A stretch of DNA of 64,000 bases, taken from NCBI RefSeq assembly GCF_009755665.1, contig NZ_CP046622.1, forward strand, positions 5,087,001 through 5,151,000, read 5' to 3'. Shown piece after piece: positions 10,901 to 17,907 of this stretch. The DNA is from Variovorax paradoxus. Lineage in GTDB: Bacteria > Pseudomonadota > Gammaproteobacteria > Burkholderiales > Burkholderiaceae_C. A program made the position numbers and the translations under genes. A model generated the notes under the pieces. It ran no database searches. It was not told where the DNA came from and saw only the letters and a program-made list of their open reading frames with translations. Position 1 is the stretch's first letter; each line of letters opens with the position of its first letter.

Positions 10901-13822
10901 ATGCAGGTCGGCGCTTCCGGCAAGGGCTCGGCCAGTGCCGCGGCGGCATCGAAGGCCGGCTCGGGGCGCGGGCTCGCCAATGCCTCGGCCGAGGCGTCGG
11001 CCGGCGCGGCCGGCAAAGGTGCCGCCGGCCTGGCCTTCAGCTCGACCACCACCACGACCACCGACACCACCGACCTGCGCCATGTCGGCTCGAACCTGAG
11101 CTTCGGCGGCAACCTCGCGGTGGACGCATCGAAGGACCTCACGCTGCATGGCTCGAGCGTCAATGCCGGCGGCAACGCTACGGTGAACGCACAGAACGTG
11201 AACCTGCTCGCCGCGGAAGACAGGAAGACCTCCACCACCAGCACGACCACCACCAAGATCGGGCTGATGGCCAGCACCGACAACAAGGCCCAATCAGGCG
11301 CGGGCGTCAGCGCCTCGGCCGCAGGTGGCAAGGGCAACCCGAACGCAGGCGCCGGCGCCAATGCCGGTGCCTCGGCTACGAGCGAGAACCATCTCGACGT
11401 CTTCCAGCAGACGAAGAGCACCACGCGCACGCTCGACACCACGCATCAGGGCTCGGCCATCAACGCGAAGGGAAACCTCGACGTCACGGCGCGCGACAAC
11501 CTGACGCTCGAAGGTTCGACCATGAGTGCGGGCAAAGACATGAGCCTTGCGGCGACCGACATGAGCTTCAAGGCGGTGCACGACGAGCACCAGGTGTCGA
11601 CCACCAGCAGCAGCACCACCGCGGGCCTCTATGCATCGGGCAAGGCGCAGGCCGGCGCGAGCGCCGAAGCCGGCGTGGGCATCGGCGCCAAGGCCGGCGC
11701 CCAGGCCAATGCCTCGGCCACGGGCGAAGTGGGCCTGTACGGATCGAACACCAAGGCGAGCTCCGTGGAGGGTTCGACCACGGCCGTAACCTCCGGCCTC
11801 TCGGCCGGCAACGACATCACCCGCAAGGCGGCCAACAGCATCACCGATGTGGGCACGCGCATCGAGGGCGGCGGCAATCTCGACCAGTCGGCCAAGACCA
11901 TCACCAGCCTGGCAGCGGCCAACACCACCTACGCCTCCTCGGAGAGCACGAGCCACACCGCCAAGGTGGGCGCCTACGGCGAGGCATCGGCCAGCGTCTC
12001 GGCGGAGGGCCAGGTCGGGCCAGGCGCCAGCAAGCAGTCGATGAACGTCGGTGTCGCCGGCGGCGTGAAGGCGAGCTACGAGTACGGCAAGGAGACCGCG
12101 CAATCCAACAGCAGCACAGCCGTCGTGTCCACCATCAGGATGGGCGGCAGCGTCAGCAGCAGCTCCAGCGGCCAGACCACGCTCGAAGGCACACAGATCG
12201 AAGCGAAGAAGAACGTCACGCTGGATGCCGGATCGCTCGACTACAGGGCCGCGCAGAACACGAGCAGCAGCAGCTCCAGCACCACGAGCGCCGGCGGCTC
12301 GGTCAAGGTCGACATCGTCAACAAAGGCGGCAGCGCCGAAGTCAGCTACCAGGGCGAGAAGAGCAAGGAGAGCACCAGCACCGCCGTGACCGGCGGCATT
12401 GCGAGCGGGGGCAATCTCACCATCAGGACGCAGGGCGACACCCGTCTGGAAGGCACCAACATCGCCGCGGGCGGCGCAGCCACCGTGGATGCGGGCGGCA
12501 AGCTCGACTTTGCGGCAGCCAAGAACACGGCCTCCGCGAGCAGCGAGCAGGTCGGCGTGGCAGCCGGCGTCACCGCGACCAAGAAGGGCGGCAGCGGCAA
12601 CGTGGACGTAAGCGTCGGCAAGTCGCGCAGCAGCCTCGACCAGGACGTTGCCGGCAGCATTTCGAGCGGCAGCGGGCCGCTGACACTGCGCAGCGGCGGC
12701 GACGCGAGCTTCACCGGCACGGCCATCGCCAGCACAGCCGGCGACGTGACGGTGGCCGCAGGCGGCAACCTGGCGATGAACGCGGCACGCACCACCGCCA
12801 CCAGCGAGTCGCTCAACGTCGACGTCTCGGCCGCGGGCGGCGGCGGCAACAAGGAGAAGGTCATTGCTGCGGGCAACACCTTCGTCGGCAGCACACCGGC
12901 CGACAAGGGCACGGCCGTCAACCACCGCAGCGGCGAGGCATCGCTCGGCGTCGGTTCCTCCAAGTCCAACAGCAACATCGCCACCGGCGGCAGCATCTCG
13001 AGCGGCGGGAAGATCAGCCTGTCCTCGGGCGGCAACACCTCGCTCGAAGGCACCCAGGTGGCGGCGGCCAACGGCGTGGCCGTCGACACCGGCGGCAGCT
13101 TCGAGACCAGGGCGGCCGTCAGCACCAGCAGCTCGCAGGTGGTGGGCTTCTCCGCCTCGGCCTCCGGCTCGACCATGACGCCTTCCAGCAAGACGAATCC
13201 TCCGGCCGGAGCGCCAGCGCCAGCGCCAGCGCCTGCTCCGGCGCCCGCACCTGCAACCACGACCCCGCCTGCGCCCGCGCCCGCGCCCGCGCCCGGCACC
13301 GGCAAGCCTCCGGCGACGCCGCCTCCCGCGACGCCAGGGGCCGGCAAGGCACCGGCGGTTTCCCCTCCGCCCACGCCCGGGAGCATCAGCAAGCCACCGG
13401 CCGTACCGCCGCCGGCCACGCCCACGCCTGCGCCGAAGGCTCCCGCTTCTCCCTTCGAGCAGCAAAAGGGCGGCGGCATGGCAAACGTCTATGTGGACAA
13501 ACAGAAGAACACTACCGTGCAGAACACCACGATCAGCGGTGGCGCGGGTGGCATCGTCGTCAACCAGGGCAAGTCCACATCCGGCGCGCCACAGATCAGC
13601 GCCAGCGTGCCGCTGCCCCTCGCCATGCCGACGGGCAAGGTGCCCAAGGCCCTGACCAGCGACGGCAAGCCGCTGCCGGCGTGGCTGAAGTTCGACCCCA
13701 AGACCGGCACCTTCCAGGGCAAGCCGCCGGCCGGCTTCAAGGGCGAGCTCAAGGTCGACGTCAGCGTGCCGCAGGCCGACGGCACGACAACGACGGTGCC
13801 GATGCGCTTCTCCGGCCAATGA
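4979..13822 (+). CDS. TpsA: filamentous haemagglutinin-type secreted exoprotein (2947 aa)
   Basis: A very large surface or secreted beta-helix protein, the cargo of the adjacent TpsB. It starts with an extended signal peptide (MNHIYRVVWNAAFGSWVAVAE, then a basic stretch and a hydrophobic core ending AAQAQ near residue 51). The TPS secretion domain (about 52-320) has NANGLVLNN, VILNEVVSNN, VLANPYGITCSGCGF and NQGDILIAGSG. Long stretches of haemagglutinin repeats follow (LDNSG, GGNLAVQAGNDITLAGT and similar). A central non-repetitive segment lies near 9600-10000 and more repeats run to about 13180. A Pro/Ala-rich linker (13198-13460) precedes a C-terminal domain of about 100 residues with LPAWLKFDPKTGTFQGKPP, a putative Ig-like (He_PIG) signature. 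I see no VENN motif and no toxin tip, so adhesin is likelier than contact-dependent inhibition. Confidence 0.93.
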   Translation: MNHIYRVVWNAAFGSWVAVAETARGRGKGGRRSRLAATAVLGAALSAAQAQMPSAVLAPGGQANAYVSPNGTTVVNINAANPAGLSHNRYQQFNVNANGLVLNNTTSAQQINYQSQLAGQVLANFNMLSPARVILNEVVSNNRSTLAGFTEVLGNKADVVLANPYGITCSGCGFINTDRVTLSTGVPFFTANGALGGFNVNQGDILIAGSGLNATAQQVLDLVTRSVRLDANLNAQDLGIFAGPNRWDYGTRAITGSADALGSVPNYAIDSSALGGMYANRIRLVATEAGVGVRMLGDAAASTEDFALSAAGRIELRNRLSAQRDVLVASSSTDATAIALADATLTAARDARVAATQGGLALDRASLIAGNDLEASAMRIDAGQGSRLQSARVLEARATAIDLALGAAAVRAGGDMRLAAAGTLSTADGDGQGVQSTGGQLTIDAAQGIANAGTITADQGGVTLRANGVIANSGQINAGQDLDIADAVGGATQAINNRGNLLAGRSMTTRAAAIDNSGWMQAGGANTIDAANLHNSGKVIAVTGTATLHVAGTLSNTGSVRAAQDIAVAGRNGTAVQVLANSGDLLAARAMDLNAAALSNQAGGWIQAATGSIIRVGGLDNSGTWLLSQQAGAADRMEVGDTLLNSGVVQSAGNAAITAGVLDNRHVIAAAGNLGVNASGGIQNAGGAVMQAGQTLSLASGGAFGNAAGGTLAGANVALSSAQGLDNAGVVDATSGSAIVRADGTIANSGTIHAGASLDIADRSGGATEVLDNSGKLLSDGSLALAAGTTRNQAAGWIQAAGGSQIGLGSLDNAGTWLLSTQGGAAPSQMNVAGLLTNRGTLQAQEDATFSASRIDNQAAALLRAGGRLQANVSAADGLGNAGTMQAGSTLGISGAGSRLANAGLMLGDRLAISVAEITNAGTIQGGGSADSSVAATGSVDNQAGATITLASGVTGGGTLSGHSIANAGMLQSLGALTLGIGSGGLTTQTDGTAGHGDIVANGALTLQALGANSFTAVVNGTLQSGDLLRVQGDANSILALNGNALGDSIAVNIGTVSVGALAAMASQYTLALDASALSLAVQGTGATAKTGRILAAVDASRQGKGTIHVSNAFTNDGLLFSAHDLEVQAPSIAVGATGAISALNDLKVHANGGALDLAAATPDAQAGNLNNAGLLYAGRMLTAQANGTLANTGDIHSDDSLALRANTLLNGRIINAVNDISIVAATLKNEVPGLERITTRGPDSTHAEIASRDDYQNGAATGGNKDEATLYEYSYTTTQSYSQPLPQVMPQITAGRNMLLAFHEGSNIGGTIYAGSSMNLQGFSLDSAQADGSLHAALGIADDAGHGFQLTGAKFTNDNLALTTTTHIVRYSLTTKYEALGPATDYENRLCDRNGTWDAVCYTSGYEDSPQTPSANNVLRAGLYTASLRGSGFSLFNNGSTAQDVGSNQNLDGVREGAAPASTNTPRSVDRGASPDRTLSQAPSIAGAAVDAASFGGSTGTRPLPAMSFLDANAANGVRGTSFGGINIALPTNPNGYFVTAQSPGARYLVESNPLYLAGTASVGSDYLTRLLGYDADKLTMRLGDASYEAWLVKQQLIKQTGSAVLASYQGADTQMKGLMESAAKQSDSLGLVYGKALTPEQQASLKQDIVWMVQTEIGGKVVLAPVVYLAQSTKNKIASGAVISAQDADLSLTSLTNTGGTIVGGRSLVIASAGDITNLSGLIKGGNVSLSSTQGSIVNKTASEGGGGEHFYNTVLGKTAGIESTGTLSLDAKKDITNLGAALNAGTDATLKAGGNVTFDTIEKKETSSTFSNIQVKNGSGTSDTTRTSVTQVKSGLTVGGNLAVQAGNDITLAGTDAKVGGNADLQAGNNLNIIARENTTTTHTETKASGLGMNNSLYGTTETTSDSLSVRNVGSSVEVGGNASLAAKNDITVQGSNVDVKGDGKISATNVNVLAGRNYDETHTTTKNTGVMQVGASGKGSASAAAASKAGSGRGLANASAEASAGAAGKGAAGLAFSSTTTTTTDTTDLRHVGSNLSFGGNLAVDASKDLTLHGSSVNAGGNATVNAQNVNLLAAEDRKTSTTSTTTTKIGLMASTDNKAQSGAGVSASAAGGKGNPNAGAGANAGASATSENHLDVFQQTKSTTRTLDTTHQGSAINAKGNLDVTARDNLTLEGSTMSAGKDMSLAATDMSFKAVHDEHQVSTTSSSTTAGLYASGKAQAGASAEAGVGIGAKAGAQANASATGEVGLYGSNTKASSVEGSTTAVTSGLSAGNDITRKAANSITDVGTRIEGGGNLDQSAKTITSLAAANTTYASSESTSHTAKVGAYGEASASVSAEGQVGPGASKQSMNVGVAGGVKASYEYGKETAQSNSSTAVVSTIRMGGSVSSSSSGQTTLEGTQIEAKKNVTLDAGSLDYRAAQNTSSSSSSTTSAGGSVKVDIVNKGGSAEVSYQGEKSKESTSTAVTGGIASGGNLTIRTQGDTRLEGTNIAAGGAATVDAGGKLDFAAAKNTASASSEQVGVAAGVTATKKGGSGNVDVSVGKSRSSLDQDVAGSISSGSGPLTLRSGGDASFTGTAIASTAGDVTVAAGGNLAMNAARTTATSESLNVDVSAAGGGGNKEKVIAAGNTFVGSTPADKGTAVNHRSGEASLGVGSSKSNSNIATGGSISSGGKISLSSGGNTSLEGTQVAAANGVAVDTGGSFETRAAVSTSSSQVVGFSASASGSTMTPSSKTNPPAGAPAPAPAPAPAPAPATTTPPAPAPAPAPGTGKPPATPPPATPGAGKAPAVSPPPTPGSISKPPAVPPPATPTPAPKAPASPFEQQKGGGMANVYVDKQKNTTVQNTTISGGAGGIVVNQGKSTSGAPQISASVPLPLAMPTGKVPKALTSDGKPLPAWLKFDPKTGTFQGKPPAGFKGELKVDVSVPQADGTTTTVPMRFSGQ
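13210..13295 (+). repeat. GC-rich short tandem repeats encoding the Pro/Ala linker of TpsA
   Basis: Two runs of 6-bp units lie here. The first (about 13211-13231) is made of GCGCCA repeats and the second (about 13271-13295) of GCGCCC repeats. Both stay in frame and encode alternating Pro-Ala. Because the unit is 6 bp, slippage would change linker length without a frameshift. Confidence 0.8.
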
Positions 13823-13873
13823 AATGAAAGATGTTGAGAGAATCCAGCCCTACCCTGCCGCCCGCACGGGCTG

Positions 13874-14551
13874 ATGAAAGAAGAACACTTGTTGTTGAAC
13901 GTTTTGATCGTCGATGACGACGAACCCGTGCGCAGGCGCCTGCAGCGCATCGTCTTGCAGGTGCACGGCCACGCGCTGTGCGTGCAGGCCGATTCGTTGG
14001 CGCAAGCGCGGGCGCAGCTGGCCCTGCGGCGCTTCGATCTCGCGCTGGTCGACGTCGGCCTGCCCGATGGCAGCGGCATCGAGCTTGTGGAATGCATGCA
14101 GGTGCATGCGCCGCAGACCGAGACGGTGATCGTCTCCAGCCTCGGCGACGATGCCACCGTGCTGCGCGCCATTCGCGGCGGTGCGACCGGCTACCTTCTC
14201 AAGAACGGCGAGGACGTGGAACTGGAACTCTCGCTGCGCAGCATGCAGCGTGGCGGCGCCCCCATCGACCCCGTGATCGCGCGGCGCATCCTGCGTCTGG
14301 TCGCCGCGCCGCCCGCCGCGCAAGTGGTTAGGATGGCGGCCGCCCCGGCGGACGCGGGCCTGCTCAGCGAACGCGAGATCGACGTACTCGAACTGGTGGC
14401 GCAGGGACAGAGCAACCGCGAGATCGCGCAAAGCCTGTACATCTCGGTCAACACCGTCGAATGCCACACCAAGAACATCTATCGCAAGCTTGCGGTGCGC
14501 TCGCGCGCCGCGGCCGTCTACAGCGCCCGGGGGCACGGCCTGCTGCCCTGA
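13874..14551 (+). CDS. LuxR/NarL-family two-component response regulator
   Basis: A 225-residue response regulator. The receiver domain (about 8-125) has the acidic cluster D14-D16, phospho-acceptor D60 in LALVDVGLPDG, S88/S89 and K110 in YLLKNGED. The C-terminal LuxR-type HTH (about 160-215) reads LLSEREIDVLELVAQGQSNREIAQSLYISVNTVECHTKNIYRKL in segments. It lies 51 bp after the TpsA gene on the same strand and overlaps the kinase gene downstream, so kinase and regulator are a pair. Control of the secretion locus is inferred from position only. Confidence 0.93.
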   Translation: MKEEHLLLNVLIVDDDEPVRRRLQRIVLQVHGHALCVQADSLAQARAQLALRRFDLALVDVGLPDGSGIELVECMQVHAPQTETVIVSSLGDDATVLRAIRGGATGYLLKNGEDVELELSLRSMQRGGAPIDPVIARRILRLVAAPPAAQVVRMAAAPADAGLLSEREIDVLELVAQGQSNREIAQSLYISVNTVECHTKNIYRKLAVRSRAAAVYSARGHGLLP

Positions 14552-16416
14552 TCCGATGCGGCCGCGTACTGCAGCAGCTGCTGGCGGCCTTGCTGCTCCT
14601 GCTCGCGGGCTTGGCGCCGGCCGCCGCGCTCGCTGCGCCCGGCTTCGAACGCATCGAGGCCGTGCGCGCCGACCCGGCGAGCCCCGACACCCCGCCGGCC
14701 GAGGGCTGGACCGCGGTGACGCTGCCCGACGCCTGGGCCGAGCGGTGGCCGGCGCACGATGGCGTGGTGTGGTATCGCCTGCGGTGGAACGAGCCCGCTG
14801 TGGCCGGTGCGCCCGCGCCGCGGGGCCTTGCGATGGACTATCTCTCGATGGCCGGCGCCATCTTTCTCAACGGCGCCCTGCTGGCACGCGACCCGCAGCT
14901 CGAGGAGCCCCTGTCGCGCACCTGGAACCATCCGCGCCACTGGCTGCTGAGCGCACCGCTGCTGCGCCCAGGGCCCAACGAGCTGCTGGTTCGCGTCTCT
15001 GGCCTTGCAGCCTATGCGCCCGGCCTGGGCCCGGTGATGGTGGACAGCCCGGCCGCGGCCGCCGAGCACTACCGGCACGAGTATCTGATCCGGGAGTCGC
15101 TGCATATGCTGAGCCTGGGCATCACCCTCGCCATGGGGGTGCTCTACGGCCTGTTCTGGCTGCTGCGGCGCAACGAGACCTTCTATGGCTGGTTCAGCCT
15201 GTTCTCGCTGCTGTGGGTACCCGTGGGCTACAACTACGTCGCGCGGAGCACCTGGCCCTTCGACAGCACCGACACCTACCAGGCCGTCAACATGTCCGCC
15301 CTGGTGCTGGGCACCGCCGCCTTCCTCATGTTCGCCCTGCGCTTCTGCGGCCTGCGGCGGCGCCGCGCGGTGCAGCTCATCGGCGGCGCTGTCGGCCTCA
15401 CCACTGCCGCCCTGTGGCTGGCGCCGCACGCGCTGCTGTCGCCGGTTCGCGGTGCCGCCGTGTTGGTGGCGCTCGCCGCCTACACACTGAGCGCCTGGAT
15501 CATCTGCCGCCACGCGCTGGCCTTGCCGCGCAAGCGCGAGGTGCAGGCGCTGGCGCTGTGCACCCTTCTGCCGCTGGCCGCCGGCACGCACGACGTGCTC
15601 GTGTTCCACGGCGTGCTGGCCACCAACCTCTACTACACGCCCTGGTCTTCCAGCGCGATGCTGGTGGGCATCTCCTTCGTGCTGACCTGGCGCTTCGTGG
15701 TTGGCATGCGCCTGGTCGAGCATTTCAATGACGAGCTGCGGCGCCACGTGGAAGACGCCACCCGGCGCCTTTCCTCGATGCTGCACCGCGAGCACGCCAC
15801 CGAACTGCAGAACACCCGCCTGGCCGAACGCATGAACCTCGTGCGCGACCTGCACGACGGCCTGGGCATGACGCTCAGCGGCCACATCGCCTCGCTCGAG
15901 AATCGCAGCGCGGCCGGCCACGACACCGCACTGTGGGCGCTCAAGGAAGTGCGCGACGACCTGCGCCTGATCATCGAAAGCTCGGCACTCGACGACACCG
16001 ACCAGTTGTTCGAGCGGATCGCTCCATTGCGCCACCGCACGACCCGCGTGCTGGAGGCGGCCGGCATCGAATGCGCATGGACGCTGAAAGGCCTGGACCA
16101 GTGCCGCCTCGACGACCGGCGCGCGCTCGACTTTCTTCGGCTGCTGCAGGAAGCGCTGGCCAACGTGCTCAAGCACAGCCGCGCCTCGAACGTGCGCATC
16201 AGCATCGAGGCGGCCGACGGGCAGCTCTCGCTCGCGGTGGCGGACGACGGCCGCGGATTCGCCGCCGGCCGCGACGCGCACGCCGGCATGGGCCTTCGCA
16301 ACATGGAAGCACGCGCACGCCGGCTGAACGGCACGCTCGACATCCAGCCGACGCCCGATGGCACCACCGTGGCGCTGCGCTTTCCGGTAGAGCTGCCGGG
16401 GCTGGCCACGGCGTAG
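14461..16416 (+). CDS. membrane sensor histidine kinase with 7TMR-DISM-like sensor (HisKA_3/HATPase)
   Basis: Partner of the preceding response regulator. In order: a hydrophobic N-terminal segment (LLAALLLLLAGLAPAAALAA), an extracytoplasmic beta-rich domain of about 170 residues (7TMR-DISM extracellular type), about seven membrane helices (15090-15720), a short coiled coil, and a NarL-type dimerisation domain with H465 in VRDLHDGLGMTLSGH. An HATPase domain follows (QEALANVLKHSRAS, DDGRGFAAG, GMGLRNMEARARRLNG). The start is uncertain. ATG 14461 overlaps the regulator by 91 bp, while CTG 14548 would give an overlap with the regulator stop codon and a tidy signal segment. Family confident, start not. 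Confidence 0.88.
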   Translation: MPHQEHLSQACGALARRGRLQRPGARPAALIRCGRVLQQLLAALLLLLAGLAPAAALAAPGFERIEAVRADPASPDTPPAEGWTAVTLPDAWAERWPAHDGVVWYRLRWNEPAVAGAPAPRGLAMDYLSMAGAIFLNGALLARDPQLEEPLSRTWNHPRHWLLSAPLLRPGPNELLVRVSGLAAYAPGLGPVMVDSPAAAAEHYRHEYLIRESLHMLSLGITLAMGVLYGLFWLLRRNETFYGWFSLFSLLWVPVGYNYVARSTWPFDSTDTYQAVNMSALVLGTAAFLMFALRFCGLRRRRAVQLIGGAVGLTTAALWLAPHALLSPVRGAAVLVALAAYTLSAWIICRHALALPRKREVQALALCTLLPLAAGTHDVLVFHGVLATNLYYTPWSSSAMLVGISFVLTWRFVVGMRLVEHFNDELRRHVEDATRRLSSMLHREHATELQNTRLAERMNLVRDLHDGLGMTLSGHIASLENRSAAGHDTALWALKEVRDDLRLIIESSALDDTDQLFERIAPLRHRTTRVLEAAGIECAWTLKGLDQCRLDDRRALDFLRLLQEALANVLKHSRASNVRISIEAADGQLSLAVADDGRGFAAGRDAHAGMGLRNMEARARRLNGTLDIQPTPDGTTVALRFPVELPGLATA

Positions 16417-16456
16417 TCGATGCCGATCTTTTCCCTGTTCTGGGCATTGGCCCAAG

Positions 16457-17131
16457 CTACCGCCTTGGATTTCGATCACCCTGCGCGCGAAGCCGCTGGC
16501 CGCGATCGATGCCTACGTGGTAAATGCTGGCCAACTCGCATGGTCGCCAGAAATCCAGGCCTTCCAACGCATTGGTAATGTCGATCTTCGCGAGCAGAGA
16601 GAACCCCAGGACCACCCCTTGCGCGAATGCCAAGATCAGCGGCTCTGCGTGCTCGGTGCCCCTCAAGCTGCCGCGGATTAGTTGTCCGCCAAGCTCCATG
16701 AGCTTGAGTGTGTGGGTAGATGCGGTTGCGGTGCTTTCCTTCGGCAAGCGCAGACACCAAAGCCTGGAGCCGAGCGTCCACACCGTGTGGCGCGGAACCT
16801 CCTCGCGCCGCGCCTCTTCGATTGCGATCTGCCTTGCGCGGATTGCACCGAAGTCGTAATGGTCCCGGCCGTAGAAGAATTCAGCGAATTCATCGGCTTT
16901 CTTCTCCACGGCGCGTTTGCTCCGTGCCATCTTCTCCCTGGCCCGGAGTCCGGAGACATGCTCGACGAGAGCAGCTAGTTCATCGCCCGACACCCTGCGA
17001 CCAGACGCCATGCAGCGGTCATACCAGTCCGCCAACTTGGCCAAGGTTTCGCATTCCACATAAGCCCTGTCGAACGGGGCATCTGGAGAGAAGCAAGGGA
17101 GCCGCTTGAGCCAGCCCTCAGGCCGCTTCAT
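16457..17131 (-). CDS. hypothetical protein of unknown function (island gene)
   Basis: About 224 residues from the ATG at 17129-17131, chosen because GGAAGG lies about nine bases upstream on the minus strand; the frame stays open to 17200 without a good ribosome-binding site. The sequence has a basic charged helical middle (REKMARSKRAVEKKADEFAEFF, then DHYDFGAIRARQIAIEEARREE). The C-terminal half is more hydrophobic, with ILAFAQGVVLGFSLL. I recognise no family. It is the first gene after the kinase, opposite in strand, and divergent from the small Xre regulator across a 220-bp region containing a perfect palindrome, so it may be a target of that regulator. Confidence 0.6.
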   Translation of the reverse strand: MKRPEGWLKRLPCFSPDAPFDRAYVECETLAKLADWYDRCMASGRRVSGDELAALVEHVSGLRAREKMARSKRAVEKKADEFAEFFYGRDHYDFGAIRARQIAIEEARREEVPRHTVWTLGSRLWCLRLPKESTATASTHTLKLMELGGQLIRGSLRGTEHAEPLILAFAQGVVLGFSLLAKIDITNALEGLDFWRPCELASIYHVGIDRGQRLRAQGDRNPRR

Positions 17132-17304
17132 GGCGACGGCCTTCCGTTCCCTCCCCTGTCCTATCGACTTCGAAGCACCCATAGCGAGCTGACAGCACAA
17201 AGGCTGCGCCCACGAGAAACATCCCGTTTGTCATTTCGATCCGATCCCTGAATGATTTTTTTACATCGCTCGGTCTTCGCCGTTGCGTGCTGGATCGTAG
17301 CCTT

Positions 17305-17325
17305 AATAGTCGTTTTACGACTATT
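17305..17325. promoter_or_regulatory. perfect inverted repeat, probable operator of the Xre regulator
   Basis: Arms AATAGTCG (17305-17312) and CGACTATT (17318-17325) are exact reverse complements separated by TTTTA. The site lies 25 bp before the start of the Xre gene and in the shared region with the divergent orphan gene. This is the usual place for an autoregulatory operator of a small HTH repressor; the binding itself is inferred. Confidence 0.65.
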
Positions 17326-17350
17326 CCGTATCGGACTAGACGATGAACGC

Positions 17351-17593
17351 ATGTCCGTTTCTCTTTATCACGCCGAATATGAGGCGCTGCGCAACCTGAT
17401 GCGCGACGTTCGAGCGAAGGCCGGCCTAACGCAGGTGCAGATGGCCGACGCCTTGGGCGTGGGCCAGTCCTACGTATCCAAACTTGAACGTGGCGAGAAC
17501 TTTGTCGACGTGCTGCTATTTGCGCGATGGTGTTTGGCCTGCGGGGTCAAGCCGGGCAAAACCTTGGACAAGCTAGTAGGGACGCAGAGCTAG
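17351..17593 (+). CDS. small helix-turn-helix (Xre/Cro-CI type) transcriptional regulator
   Basis: An 80-residue protein consisting almost only of an HTH_XRE domain. LRNLMRDVRAKAGLTQVQMADALG is followed by the recognition-helix segment VGQSYVSKLERGENFVDVLLFARWC. The ATG at 17351 gives a normal-length start; the frame is open back to 17252 but that part is an unrelated hydrophobic string overlying the promoter region. Size and domain content resemble repressors of toxin-antitoxin, restriction-modification or prophage modules. No matching toxin or methylase gene is visible nearby. It lies at the island edge next to a palindrome. Confidence 0.85.
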   Translation: MSVSLYHAEYEALRNLMRDVRAKAGLTQVQMADALGVGQSYVSKLERGENFVDVLLFARWCLACGVKPGKTLDKLVGTQS

Positions 17594-17907
17594 CGACCAG
17601 TGAGCCGGTCCTGAGAGCGTCCGGCGTTGTCTGGAAGAAGTTTCGGTACTTCTTTTCTTCTGTTGAGGCCAGTGGGGCAGTGACTCGTATGCAGCGATCG
17701 CGGTCTGTCGTGCGCCTGCAATTGACGTCCGCTTCTTGCTAGTGAACTGCCCTTCAACGCGGCTGCTCCGACTACCAGCGGGAAGAAAAGCTGGCCACAA
17801 AAGCCGGGGCGATTCAGTTCGCCCTGTGCTGTTAGCCTTACATGGTCGGCAGAGCCTCTGCCACGCCAACTCCGGCCATCGTGCCCAATTTTAGAAGTGA
17901 ACTCACT
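17594..17907. other. non-coding stretch between the Xre gene and the DUF1993 gene
   Basis: No credible gene on either strand. The sequence contains phrases such as GACGTCCGCTTCTTG and GCGATCGCGGTCTGTCG that look like decayed extragenic repeat sequence seen widely in Burkholderiales; this resemblance is from memory and weak. A promoter for the downstream gene should lie near its right end but I cannot identify one. Confidence 0.4.

Noticed and set aside
10300..13180. Repeated units in TpsA as a possible CRISPR-like array
   Set aside because: The repeats are coding, diverged and not evenly spaced with unique spacers; they are haemagglutinin repeats.
6230..13819. Two long minus-strand open frames (1687 and 841 codons) antisense to the TpsA gene
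   Set aside because: Low-complexity Arg/Ala/Gly/His-rich translations caused by codon bias in the GC-rich TpsA gene on the plus strand; no start signal and no family.
4979..13822. Contact-dependent inhibition (CdiA) protein
   Set aside because: No VENN motif, no variable toxin tip and no immunity gene downstream; a response regulator follows instead.
16417..16560. Left attachment site matching the tRNA 3' end
   Set aside because: Only a short, gapped resemblance (GGTCGCCAG near 16541) inside a coding gene; no convincing direct repeat.
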